DNA from: Nonomuraea wenchangensis
GTDB taxonomy: Bacteria; Actinomycetota; Actinomycetes; Streptosporangiales; Streptosporangiaceae
NCBI RefSeq assembly: GCF_900111685.1
Contig: NZ_FOHX01000015.1
Coordinates: 1 to 64,000 of the forward strand
Direction: 5' to 3'
DNA: 64,000 nucleotides
Part shown: positions 33,626 through 42,700 of the stretch, in pieces
Numbering within the stretch: the first letter of the stretch is position 1
How the letters are laid out: every line of letters starts with the position of its first letter
Position numbers and translations under genes: made by a program
Notes under the pieces: model-generated
Seen by the model: the letters and a program-made list of their open reading frames with translations, nothing else
Told to the model about the DNA's origin: nothing
Database searches by the model: none

Positions 33626-34600
33626 TTACGTCAACGCGCTGCCGGTCAGCGTCCGGTTGTCCAGAGCCTTGAAGACCGTCGTCTTCGTGATGTCGTCAAT
33701 CGCCTGCGAAATGCGCTTTTGTCCCTTGGAATCGGGCTTGGTGCCGTCCTTGTTCTGGAACCAGACGAGGATCGCGTAGTGGCCGTGGGTCCAGATCCGC
33801 GCCCCGCCGCTGCCCGACCCTAGAAACTTGGTGACACTGTCCTTACCGGTCAGCGGCTTCACGTAGTTGTGCTCGTCGCTGACCTTGGCCACCTTGCCGG
33901 CGTTCTTGCCGGTCGAGAGGTTGGCCAGGCCGACCGTGCCGATCACCGTGCCCGCCTTGTCGCGGAAGCTCGCCCGGACGAGTTGCGTGCACTTGGCGGC
34001 TTTGAGCGCCTTCTGCAGCTTGTCGCCGAGTGCGCCGTCGGTGCACTTCTTGTCCTTGCTGGTGATCGTCATCTCGTAGCCGCGGCCGGCCGCGGTGAAC
34101 TTCCGCTTCTTGCCGAAGACCTCCTTGACCGAGATGGGGTCGGGGTCGGTCGAGCGGTTCTCGGCGTAGCCGTACTTGCCGGGCGGCACGGACGGCAGCG
34201 GGGCCGAGGTGCGCTGCGGCTCGGCGGTCTCGGCGCTGGTGGGGCCGCCCGCGTTCCACATCAGGGCGATGCCGCCGCCGAGCGCGCCGAGCAGCAGGAC
34301 GCCGCCGATCGCGGCCCACAGCGGCGCGCGCGAGCGCGGCCCCTCGTCGTAGGGGCTCCAGCCGATCCTGCTGTTGACCTGCGTGATCGCGCCGGAAGCG
34401 GGCTCGCCGCCGGCCTCCGCGCCGGGGTCGCCGGGAGCGCCGGCGTCGCCGGGGCCGCCGGGCGCGCCGAAGGCGCCGGGGGCGCCAGGTCCGCCGGGGA
34501 TCGGCTGCGGCGCGGGGGCGGCGTCGTCGAAGGGGCGGGCGCGGCGCGAACGTCGCGGCGCGCGCTCCTGGGCGTTCTCAGGCTGCTCGGGAAAACCCAT
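33626..34600 (-). CDS. Proline-rich membrane protein, paralog of the 948-residue protein
   Basis: 324 residues: a cytosolic basic then Pro/Gly/Ala-rich region (1-90), one membrane segment (about 92-114, LWAAIGGVLLLGALGGGIALMW), a linker, and an extracytoplasmic domain of about 170 residues. The last part matches the 30679-33525 protein: ISVKEVFGKKRKFTAAGRGY versus LSLSEAFPKKKVSAAGTTF, a Cys pair 18 apart (KKCTDG, AAKCTQLVRAS), then GGARIWTHGHYAILVW versus GGYAAGLVWGRYIVFS. It lies 24 nt after the CAP gene and 100 nt before its larger paralog, all on the - strand. No Shine-Dalgarno; TAATGT is 6 nt before the ATG. Function unknown. Confidence 0.8.
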   Translation of the reverse strand: MGFPEQPENAQERAPRRSRRARPFDDAAPAPQPIPGGPGAPGAFGAPGGPGDAGAPGDPGAEAGGEPASGAITQVNSRIGWSPYDEGPRSRAPLWAAIGGVLLLGALGGGIALMWNAGGPTSAETAEPQRTSAPLPSVPPGKYGYAENRSTDPDPISVKEVFGKKRKFTAAGRGYEMTITSKDKKCTDGALGDKLQKALKAAKCTQLVRASFRDKAGTVIGTVGLANLSTGKNAGKVAKVSDEHNYVKPLTGKDSVTKFLGSGSGGARIWTHGHYAILVWFQNKDGTKPDSKGQKRISQAIDDITKTTVFKALDNRTLTGSALT

Positions 34601-34606
34601 GCGGCG

Positions 34607-34612
34607 ACATTA
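34607..34612 (-). promoter_or_regulatory. -10 box TAATGT, leaderless
   Basis: TAATGT on the - strand, 6 nt before the ATG at 34600, inside the 24-nt gap after the CAP gene. Confidence 0.4.
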
Positions 34613-34624
34613 CCGCGACGTGGC

Positions 34625-35395
34625 TCACTGAGTTCCGAAGTCCTGGGTCCACCAAGGGCCGTCGGGGCCGGAGGCGACGCCGACGCCGATGGCCTTCAGC
34701 CGGCAGTCGAGGATGTTCCTGCGGTGGTCGGCGCTGTCGAGCCAGCCGCGCACCGCCTCCTCGGCCGTGCTGTAGCCGGCGCCGATGTTCTCGGCCGCGC
34801 CGTAGCGGTATCCGGCGCGTTCCATGCGGTCCCAGGGGGAGTCGCCGCCAGGGGAGTTGTGGGTGAGCCGGCCGGTACGGGCCATCTCCAGCGCGTGCGT
34901 ACGAGCCGAGCGGGTCAGGCCGGAGTCCACCCGCAGCGGCCCGCAGCCCCGCCTGGCTCTGGCCGCGTTCGTGAGCGTGACGACACGCCCGGCGAGGCCG
35001 GGGATCAGCGCCACCTCGGCGCCCTCGTCGCCGCCGAGCACCTGGGTGGGGTCGCCCTGGCTGTCGAAGAAGCCGGGGATCTCGCCGTTGGGGCGCGAGG
35101 CGGTGGGCTTGGGGGTCGCGCCGCCAGGGAGCCGGTTGGTCGTGACCTCGCGCGGGATGCTCTCGAGTTGCTGGTACGCCTTCTTCTCCAGGGTCGGCGC
35201 GGGATTGGCCGTGGCCGCGGCGGGCGGGGCGGTGCCGTTGAGGTAGATGTGGGGGTCGGACTCTTGATCGTCCGTCAATCGACCGATCAGCACCCCCGTG
35301 AACAGCACGGCGAGCATGAGGCAGGTCAACACTCCCAGATGGCTCCGGCGCCGAGCGCCCCGCTGGGATGGCCGGGTGTGAGAGGTCTGCCACAT
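34625..35395 (-). CDS. CAP/SCP (PR-1-like) domain protein, membrane anchored
   Basis: 256 residues. A basic N-terminus and a membrane anchor (about 20-40, LGVLTCLMLAVLFTGVLIG) precede a variable linker and a C-terminal CAP domain (about 135-256). CAP signatures are visible: NAARARRGCGPL, THALEMARTGRLTHNS, AAENIGAGY and SADHRRNILDCRLKAIGVGV, with His and Glu of the usual cleft. Bacterial CAP proteins are extracytoplasmic, often wall-associated, with no general enzyme activity. ATG at 35395 is chosen because it directly precedes the anchor; the frame runs further up but is unlikely. It is divergent from rplM. Confidence 0.85.
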   Translation of the reverse strand: MWQTSHTRPSQRGARRRSHLGVLTCLMLAVLFTGVLIGRLTDDQESDPHIYLNGTAPPAAATANPAPTLEKKAYQQLESIPREVTTNRLPGGATPKPTASRPNGEIPGFFDSQGDPTQVLGGDEGAEVALIPGLAGRVVTLTNAARARRGCGPLRVDSGLTRSARTHALEMARTGRLTHNSPGGDSPWDRMERAGYRYGAAENIGAGYSTAEEAVRGWLDSADHRRNILDCRLKAIGVGVASGPDGPWWTQDFGTQ

Positions 35396-35501
35396 ACCGC
35401 AAACAACGATAGGGATGAAAGGTCGTGGGAAAGAAGGGGTCCCAGGGAAACGAAATCGAACCGTTCTGAGTCGGGTAGACTCTTCCGCGGGTACCGGTCT
35501 T

Positions 35502-35531
35502 TTGACCTGCAGACAGGTGGGCGGGTAACCT
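35502..35531 (+). promoter_or_regulatory. rplM promoter
   Basis: TTGACC (35502-35507), 18-nt spacer, TAACCT (35526-35531). It gives a leader of about 165 nt. Confidence 0.6.
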
Positions 35532-35651
35532 AATCGTTCGTTGTGTGCATAGGTCCCGCGTGACCAATGCGCGGCGCGTCCGGCGTCATCTCCCGTAGCG
35601 AGGAGACGGAAGGTCCGGGCTGCCGTGTGCCCGCACCGACCGACCAATGCT

Positions 35652-35669
35652 GCTGTCGCATCCGACAGC
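35652..35669 (+). promoter_or_regulatory. Hairpin in the rplM leader
   Basis: GCTGTCG (35652-35658) pairs perfectly with CGACAGC (35663-35669) around a 4-nt loop, 20 nt before the rplM ribosome binding site. It is a candidate L13 feedback site. Confidence 0.35.
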
Positions 35670-35702
35670 GCCGAAGACGCGAGCATAAAGAAGGCTACGA
35701 CC

Positions 35703-36146
35703 GTGCGCACGTACTCACCGAAGCCCGCCGACGTCCAGCGTCAGTGGTACGTCATCGACGCGACCGATGTCGTGCTGGGCCGGCTGGCCAGCCACGTCGC
35801 GACCCTGCTCCGCGGCAAGCACAAGCCGATCTTCGCCAACCACGTCGACACCGGTGACTTCGTCATCGTCATCAACGCGGACAAGATCGCGCTGAGCGGC
35901 AACAAGCTTGAGCAGAAGAAGGCGTACCGCCACTCGGGCTACCCGGGCGGTCTGCGTTCCGTCTCGTACGGCGAGCTCATGGAGAAGCGGCCGGAGAAGG
36001 CCGTCGAGAAGGCCGTCAAGGGCATGCTGCCCAAGAACTCCCTCGGCCGGAAGATGGCGAAGAAGCTGAAGGTCTACGCGGGCGCCGAGCACCCGCACCA
36101 GGCGCAGAAGCCCGAGCCGTTCCAGATCACCCAGATCGCCCAGTAG
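35703..36146 (+). CDS. rplM: 50S ribosomal protein L13
   Basis: The 147-residue early-assembly protein starts at GTG (MRTYSPKPADVQRQWYVIDA), with AAGAAGG 8 nt upstream. KHKPIFANHVDTGDFVIVINA and KMAKKLKVYAGAEHPH are diagnostic. The in-frame upstream extension is unconserved. rpsI follows after 27 nt. Confidence 0.97.
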   Translation: MRTYSPKPADVQRQWYVIDATDVVLGRLASHVATLLRGKHKPIFANHVDTGDFVIVINADKIALSGNKLEQKKAYRHSGYPGGLRSVSYGELMEKRPEKAVEKAVKGMLPKNSLGRKMAKKLKVYAGAEHPHQAQKPEPFQITQIAQ

Positions 36147-36173
36147 TAGTTCCGAAAGATTTAGAGGAGAACC

Positions 36174-36692
36174 GTGGCTGAGCCCACTGGTGTCGAGACG
36201 GTCGAGGCCGAGCTGGAGGAGTTCTCCGGCGAGGACTTCCCTTCCGAGTACACCACCGAGTCCACCGCCAGCGCCGACGCGCCTGTGCGTAAGCCCGTCA
36301 CCACGGGCAACTCGTACGGCACCGGTCGCCGCAAGGAGGCGATCGCCCGCGTACGCATCGTCCCCGGCACCGGCAAGTGGACGATCAACGGCCGTTCGCT
36401 GGACGTCTACTTCCCGAACAAGGTCCACCAGCAGATCGTCAACGAGCCCTTCGTCGTGCTCGGCGCCGAGGAGGCGTTCGACGTCATCGCCCGCATCGAC
36501 GGCGGCGGCGTGACCGGCCAGGCCGGTGCGCTGCGCATGGGCCTGTCCCGCGCGCTGGCGATCCTGGACGTCGAGGTCAACCGCCCGCCGCTGAAGAAGG
36601 CCGGCTTCCTCACCCGTGACGCCCGCGCCACGGAGCGGAAGAAGTACGGCCTCAAGAAGGCCCGCAAGGCTCCGCAGTACAGCAAGCGCTAA
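36174..36692 (+). CDS. rpsI: 30S ribosomal protein S9
   Basis: The 172-residue protein has an acidic N-terminal extension of about 45 residues (TVEAELEEFSGEDFPSEY) before the S9 core. The core ends in the invariant QYSKR tail, which touches the P-site tRNA. GTG start with AGAGGAG upstream. The stop lies one base before glmM. Confidence 0.97.
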   Translation: MAEPTGVETVEAELEEFSGEDFPSEYTTESTASADAPVRKPVTTGNSYGTGRRKEAIARVRIVPGTGKWTINGRSLDVYFPNKVHQQIVNEPFVVLGAEEAFDVIARIDGGGVTGQAGALRMGLSRALAILDVEVNRPPLKKAGFLTRDARATERKKYGLKKARKAPQYSKR

Positions 36693-36693
36693 A

Positions 36694-38043
36694 TTGGCGC
36701 GCCTTTTCGGCACCGACGGGGTACGAGGGGTCGCGGGCCGCGATCTCACGGCCCAGCTCGCCATGGATCTTTCTGTGGCGGCGGCCCACGTCCTCGGCGA
36801 TGCAGGCGCGTTCGCCGCCACCGGGCGTCACCCGGTGGCGGTGGTGGGCCGGGACCCGCGCGCCTCGGGGGAGTTCCTCGAGGCGGCCGTGGTCGCCGGC
36901 CTCGCGGCGTCCGGGGTGGACGTGCTGCGGCTCGGGGTGCTGCCCACGCCCGCCGTCGCCCACCTCACGGCCGCGCTCGGCGCCGACCTCGGCGTCATGT
37001 TGTCGGCCTCGCACAACCCGGCGCCGGACAACGGCATCAAGTTCCTGGCCCGCGGCGGCTTCAAGCTGTCCGACGCGGTCGAGGACGAGATCGACCGGCG
37101 GCTCGGCGAGGAGTGGGGTTTCCCGGTCGGCTCCGGCGTGGGCCGGGTGCGCGACGCCTACGGTGAGGCCGACCGTTACATCTCGCACGTGCTGACCACG
37201 ATGAACCACCCGCTCGACGGGCTCAGCGTGGTCGTCGACTGCGCCCACGGCGCCGCCCACATGGTGGCCCCGGAGGCGCTGGTGCGGGCCGGTGCCCGTG
37301 TCGAGGCCATCGGGGCCCGCCCCGACGGTCTCAACATCAACGACGGCTACGGCTCTACCCATCTCGACCGGATCCGCCAGGTGGTCGTCTCGCGCGGCGC
37401 GGACATGGGCGTGGCCTACGACGGCGACGCCGACCGCTGCCTCGCCGTCGATCACACGGGCGAGATCGTGGACGGCGACCGGATCATGGCGATCCTGGCC
37501 GGCGCCATGCACGACGAGGGCCTGCTGGCCAAGGACACCGTGGTCGCGACCGTGATGTCCAACCTGGGCTTCAAGCTGGCGATGCGCGAGGCGGGCATCT
37601 CCGTGGTGGAGACCGCGGTGGGCGACCGCTACGTGCTCGAACGCATGAAGGCCGACGGCTACAACCTCGGCGGCGAGCAGTCGGGCCACGTGATCATGCT
37701 GGACCACGCCACCACCGGCGACGGCCTGCTCACCTCCCTCCACCTGCTGGGCGTGGTGGCGAAGGCGGGCGTGCCGCTGAAGGAGCTGGCCGCGGTGATG
37801 ACGCCGCTGCCGCAGATCCTCATCAACGTCAAGGACGTCGACAAGGCCAAGGCCGGCGTCGACGAGCTGACGGCCGCCGTGCGGGCGGCCGAGGCGGAGC
37901 TGGGGGAGACCGGCCGGGTGCTGATCCGGCCGAGCGGCACCGAGCCGATGATCAGGGTCATGGTCGAGGCCGCGTCGGAGGAGCACGCCACCCAGGTGGC
38001 CAACCGCCTCGCCGACGTGGTCCGCAGGGCCTGCGGCAACTGA
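36694..38043 (+). CDS. glmM: Phosphoglucosamine mutase
   Basis: The 449-residue enzyme converts glucosamine-6-phosphate to glucosamine-1-phosphate for UDP-GlcNAc and wall synthesis. The phosphoserine loop MLSASHNPAPDNG (catalytic Ser106), the metal loop YDGDADRCL and the C-terminal RPSGTEPMIRVMVEA are intact. The start is TTG one base after the rpsI stop, with (L)ARLFGTDGVRGVAG as N-terminus and no own ribosome binding site, so translation is probably coupled. Confidence 0.97.
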   Translation: MARLFGTDGVRGVAGRDLTAQLAMDLSVAAAHVLGDAGAFAATGRHPVAVVGRDPRASGEFLEAAVVAGLAASGVDVLRLGVLPTPAVAHLTAALGADLGVMLSASHNPAPDNGIKFLARGGFKLSDAVEDEIDRRLGEEWGFPVGSGVGRVRDAYGEADRYISHVLTTMNHPLDGLSVVVDCAHGAAHMVAPEALVRAGARVEAIGARPDGLNINDGYGSTHLDRIRQVVVSRGADMGVAYDGDADRCLAVDHTGEIVDGDRIMAILAGAMHDEGLLAKDTVVATVMSNLGFKLAMREAGISVVETAVGDRYVLERMKADGYNLGGEQSGHVIMLDHATTGDGLLTSLHLLGVVAKAGVPLKELAAVMTPLPQILINVKDVDKAKAGVDELTAAVRAAEAELGETGRVLIRPSGTEPMIRVMVEAASEEHATQVANRLADVVRRACGN

Positions 38044-38053
38044 GGGACGAAAT

Positions 38054-38092
38054 GAGAAGGGCCCACGGGGAGCGTTCCCGTGGGCCCTTCTC
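38054..38092. terminator. Bidirectional terminator after glmM
   Basis: Perfect 16-bp stem (38054-38069 with 38077-38092) and a 7-nt loop between convergent glmM and the ABC permease gene. Confidence 0.8.
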
Positions 38093-38131
38093 GTACCCCT
38101 GGACTCTTGGCTCTGCCCAGGAGTCCGGAGA

Positions 38132-38844
38132 TTATTCGTCTCCGGTCAAGGAGTAGCCGCGCAGACGGCGGCCGGCCCAGAAGACGCCGGCGAGGGTGAC
38201 GATGATCAGGGCGGGGACGGCGAAGCCGAGGGTGACGTCCGTACGGAAGAACGGGGAGTCGGTGATCTGTCCGGCGACGGACTGGCCCCACGCCTGGATG
38301 GAGAACCGGCGGGCGCCCGGGACGAGGTTGCCCACGAGGCTCTCCCAGACCAGGGCGTAGATGACGCCGATCGTGACCGCGTGCCGGGTGATGACGCCGA
38401 GCAGCAGGAAGAGCGCCGCGTAGGCGATGCCCGCCACCAGGGCGCCGACGGCGAACCCGGCCGCGATGCCGGCCTCGTTCCCGACGAGGAGCCAGCCGGC
38501 GACGTACGTCGGGACGGTCGCGAACAGCGCGAGCAGCGAGACGGCCACCACGAACTTCGTCCGGATGATGACCGGGCGGGAGATCGGCTTGGACATCAGG
38601 TGGATGATCGTGCCGTCGTCGATCTCGGGGGCGATGACGCCGGTGCCGGCGATCAGGCCGAGCAGCGGCAGCATGGTGCTGAGCGCGAAGCTCTGCAGCA
38701 GCAGGACGGTGGTGCGCTGGTCGCCCTCGCCGACCAGCTTGAACAGCACCGCGAGCGCGATCAGGGCGAGGGGCAGCAGCAGGAGCAGCACGATCCGCCG
38801 CCGCCCGAGCAGGGCGCGGTAGGTGATGGCCGCGACGACGGTGT

Positions 38845-38848
<4 letters not shown>
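38132..38848 (-). CDS. ABC-2 type permease
   Basis: 238 residues with about six membrane helices. The GVIAPEIDDGTIIHLMSKPISR segment between the early helices is the typical ABC-2 exporter signature. Last gene of a four-gene - strand operon (ATPase-permease-ATPase-permease). It overlaps the preceding ATPase by 4 nt (ATGA). Substrate unknown. Confidence 0.9.
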
Positions 38849-39758
<910 letters not shown>

Positions 39759-39762
<4 letters not shown>

Positions 39763-40619
39763 CGGGCGGCCGCCTTCCGGTAGCGCAGCGCGAGCGCGCC
39801 GAGGCCGGCGGCGATCAGCAGGACGAGGACCGCCAGCGAGGCAGGGCCGCTGGGGTAGGCGGCGCCCTCGATGGAGTGCGGCGGAGTGCCGAACAACCAG
39901 GACTGTACGGAGTCGACCAGCCAGAACGGGTTGAGCAGCCACGCCCAGGAGGCCGCGGCCTCGTTGCCGGTCGAGTAGAGGGTGCCGTAGACCATGGGCA
40001 CGGACGCGGACGACAGCAGGTAGACGACCATCACCGAGGCCACGCCGAGCCCGCGCCGCGGCGTGAACGAGGCCAGCGCCAGCCCGAACGCCGCCAGCAG
40101 CAGCGCCAGCGCCAGCGCCATGAGGATCGAGCCTGCGTACTCGCCGGTGGCCGGGTCGCCCGGCAGGTCCACGACCACCTCGCCCACGTACATGAGGGTG
40201 AGGGGCACCGCGACGAGCGCGAACACCGCCACGGTCATGGCCGCGACCTTGGCGGCAACGTAGTCGGCGACCGAGACCGGCCGTGACAGGTAGAGCGGGA
40301 GCACGCGGTGGCGCAGGTCGGGCGCGACCACGGTGGGCGACTGCGAGGCCAGGAAGATGGCCACCACGGCTTGCATGATCACCGCGTACGCGCTGTAGGC
40401 GATGCCGCGCTCCTTGATCAGGGCCATGAGGGCGATGCTCACCACGGCGGGCATCAGCATGATGGCGACCAGCGCGAACGGCACGATCTTGCTGCGCGCC
40501 GGACGGCCGATGCCGAAGATCCCGCGCAGGCTGTGCACGGCCAGCGCGCGGAACGAGTGCGCGCGGCCGAGCCGGGGCCCGTCGTAGTGGCGGTAGCCGA
40601 TGTCGTAGATCTCAGACAT
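39759..40619 (-). CDS. ABC-2 type permease
   Basis: 286 residues with six hydrophobic segments and the APDLRHRVLPLYLSRPVS cytoplasmic loop typical of ABC-2 permeases. An N-terminal cytosolic part (MSEIYDIGYRHYDGPRLGRA) is characteristic of this subfamily in actinobacteria. It pairs with the downstream ATPase. Confidence 0.9.
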
Positions 40620-41520
40620 GCGCCACCTCCTCCCTGAAGACGTCCTCGATGCGGTGGCGGCCCTGTTCCAGCCGGATCAGGCACAGGTCGAGGTCGGCGG
40701 CGGCGTCGCGGACGGCGTCGTACGTCTCCGGCCCCCGCACCTGCACCACCAGCAGCCGCCCCTGCGGCGAGACGGTGTGCCCGGTCTCGGACAGGCGGGC
40801 GGCCAGCGCCTCCATGCCCTCGTCGACCTCGACGGTGACGGTCTGCGTGCTCTGGGTGAACTCGCCGATGGCCGACGAGCGCAGCAGCCGCCCGGCGTCG
40901 ATGACCACGACGTGGTCGCAGATGCGTTCGAGCTCGCCCAGCAGGTGGGAGGTGACCACCACGCTGATGCCGAACTCGGTGCCGATGCGCCGGACGAGCG
41001 CCAGCATCTCGTCGCGGCCACGTGGGTCGAGGCCGTTGGTGGGCTCGTCCAGGAAGACCACCTTGGGGTCGTGGACGAGCGCCTGGGCCAGCTTGACCCG
41101 CTGCTTCATGCCGGTGGAGTAGCCGCCGATCGGGCGGTAGCGCTCTTCGGCGAGGCCGACGTGGCGCAGCACGTCGGCGGCGCGCTCGCGGGCGGCCGTA
41201 CGCGGCAGCCCGGACATCTGGGCGAGGTGGACCACCAGCTCGGTGGCGGAGACGTCGGGGGGCAGGCATTCGTGCTCGGGCATGTAACCGACGAGCCTGC
41301 GGATCCCTGCGCCCTGGGAGGTGACGTCCAGGTCGAGTACGCGGGCCGTGCCGCCGCTGGGCGGCAGCAGGCCGAGCAGGATCTTGATCAGCGTCGACTT
41401 GCCCGCGCCGTTGGCCCCCACCAGCCCGGTGACGCCGGGCCCGACGGTGACCGTGAGCTGGTCGACCGCTGTGACGGTGGGGAAACGTTTGGTCAGCCCC
41501 TCGGTGGCGAGGATGTGCAT
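40612..41520 (-). CDS. ABC transporter ATP-binding protein
   Basis: 302 residues. Walker A GANGAGKST, signature YSTGMKQRVKLA, Walker B VVFLDEPTNGLD and H-loop TSHLLGE are intact. First gene of the four-gene exporter operon; 8-nt overlap with the permease. ATG at 41520 has no Shine-Dalgarno but TAGGGT lies 7 nt upstream, so the mRNA is probably leaderless. Confidence 0.92.
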   Translation of the reverse strand: MHILATEGLTKRFPTVTAVDQLTVTVGPGVTGLVGANGAGKSTLIKILLGLLPPSGGTARVLDLDVTSQGAGIRRLVGYMPEHECLPPDVSATELVVHLAQMSGLPRTAARERAADVLRHVGLAEERYRPIGGYSTGMKQRVKLAQALVHDPKVVFLDEPTNGLDPRGRDEMLALVRRIGTEFGISVVVTSHLLGELERICDHVVVIDAGRLLRSSAIGEFTQSTQTVTVEVDEGMEALAARLSETGHTVSPQGRLLVVQVRGPETYDAVRDAAADLDLCLIRLEQGRHRIEDVFREEVAHV

Positions 41521-41527
41521 GAGCCGG

Positions 41528-41533
41528 ACCCTA
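41528..41533 (-). promoter_or_regulatory. -10 box TAGGGT of the ABC operon
   Basis: TAGGGT on the - strand, 7 nt before the ATG at 41520; leaderless arrangement. Confidence 0.45.
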
Positions 41534-41560
41534 CCTGGGCGGCCCGCGCCGTGGCCTCGG

Positions 41561-42487
41561 TCAAACGGATGAACGTCGTCCTACTTGAGGCCAGAATCTG
41601 CGCTGGATCTGCAGGGTGACGGTGCCCGCGATCACCATGCCGAGGATGTTGACCGCGAGCTGGGACACCGAGCCCGCGACCTCCTTCCAGTCGGCAAGCG
41701 CCAGGGCCACGGCGGCGTAACCGGCCGCCGGGACCGTGGTGACCGAGATGAACACGCCGACCAGGGCCGATGACTTGCCGGCGGTGACGGACAGCACCCC
41801 GGCCGCGCCCGCCAGCAGCGCCACGATCAGCGACCACCGGTCGGGCTTGACGATGAACTGCACCTCGGCGTTGCTCCGCAGATTGCCGATGTCGATCCAG
41901 CCGAGCAGGTGGATGGCCAGCGTGCAGGCGAAGGTGACGACGATGGCCACGAGGAAGCCGATCACCAGCGTGCGCAGGGAGGCGACGATGAGGTGCCAGT
42001 GCCGGTTGAGCAGGCCGAAGCAGATGGCGGCGATCGCGCCGAACTCGGGCCCGAGCACCATCGCGCCGACCATGAGGATCGGCGAGTTCTGCAGCACGGC
42101 GACGCCCGACAGCATGGTGGCGATGACGAAGAAGGTGAGGTACGACCACGTCATGCGGGAGTCGGCCCACACCCGCTGCGCCAGCTCCTCCCAGATGACC
42201 GCGTCGTCGGGCTCGCCGGGCGCCTCCTCGACCGCCTCGTCGGCGACCTCGGACAGCGACAGGTCGACCCGCTCGGCCGCGATCGAGCCCTCGCTCCTGA
42301 GCCAGCCGAGGCGGCCGATCACCTCGTTGGCCGACTCGCGGGCCGCGTCGCAGAGGATGACGTCACCTCGGGGTACGCGGCCCGCGCCGGCCAGGACGAC
42401 GATGTTGGTGACGCCGGGGCAGTCCTCCAGCACCGCCGTCACCTCGTCGGTGCGGGAGGCCGGGCTGATCAAGCGCAGATGCAGCAC
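41561..42487 (-). CDS. DUF389 membrane protein
   Basis: 308 residues: an N-terminal cytosolic domain (1-125, with MLHLRLISPASRTDEV) and about six membrane helices carrying the DUF389/TIGR00341 core (LQNSPILMVGAMVLGPEFGA, NRHWHLIVASLRTL). The family is widespread and has no established function. GTG start with CACAAT 6 nt upstream and no Shine-Dalgarno. Confidence 0.9.
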   Translation of the reverse strand: MLHLRLISPASRTDEVTAVLEDCPGVTNIVVLAGAGRVPRGDVILCDAARESANEVIGRLGWLRSEGSIAAERVDLSLSEVADEAVEEAPGEPDDAVIWEELAQRVWADSRMTWSYLTFFVIATMLSGVAVLQNSPILMVGAMVLGPEFGAIAAICFGLLNRHWHLIVASLRTLVIGFLVAIVVTFACTLAIHLLGWIDIGNLRSNAEVQFIVKPDRWSLIVALLAGAAGVLSVTAGKSSALVGVFISVTTVPAAGYAAVALALADWKEVAGSVSQLAVNILGMVIAGTVTLQIQRRFWPQVGRRSSV

Positions 42488-42493
42488 GAGCCC

Positions 42494-42499
42494 ATTGTG
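42494..42499 (-). promoter_or_regulatory. -10-like CACAAT before the DUF389 gene
   Basis: CACAAT on the - strand, 6 nt before the GTG at 42487. Confidence 0.35.
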
Positions 42500-42562
42500 A
42501 TCGATCGCGGCGTCGATCGGACGTTGACGGGGTTTTGATACTTATGCCGGAAGCTCCCTGCC

Positions 42563-42700
42563 ATGATCCGGTACAGATGCCACGAACACGGCGAAGAGTG
42601 CTGGTTCGCCGATCTCGACGACCAGGAGTGCGGGGGCAGGTTCGCCCTCTACCTGTTCGGGGAGGTGGCGTTCAGATCCGGCGAAGCCGTACCCGCCTGA
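42563..42700 (+). CDS. Possible 45-residue Cys/His-rich small protein
   Basis: An ATG-led frame encodes MIRYRCHEHGEECWFADLDD, then QECGGRFALYLFGEVAFRSG to the stop. Cys6, His7, His9, Cys13 and Cys23 could bind metal, and the composition looks protein-like rather than random GC frame. It lies between the divergent side of the DUF389 gene and the convergent end of coaA, which it overlaps by 29 bp. No Shine-Dalgarno is seen. Too short to be sure. Confidence 0.35.
   Translation: MIRYRCHEHGEECWFADLDDQECGGRFALYLFGEVAFRSGEAVPA

Larger units (their letters stand above)
35396..35702. other. Intergenic region between the CAP gene and rplM (307 nt)
   Basis: Divergent control region. It holds the rplM promoter (35502-35531), a second possible -10, TAGACT (35476-35481), a leader hairpin (35652-35669) and, for the CAP gene, TATCGT 10 nt before its ATG. 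No gene is seen. Confidence 0.6.

Noticed and set aside
34578..35567. 329-codon - strand frame overlapping the CAP gene in another frame
   Set aside because: Arg/Pro/His-rich shadow; the CAP motifs are in the chosen frame.
42535..42545. GATACT as a promoter for the 45-residue frame
   Set aside because: The upstream TTGACG is only 7 nt away, far from the needed 16-19 nt spacing.
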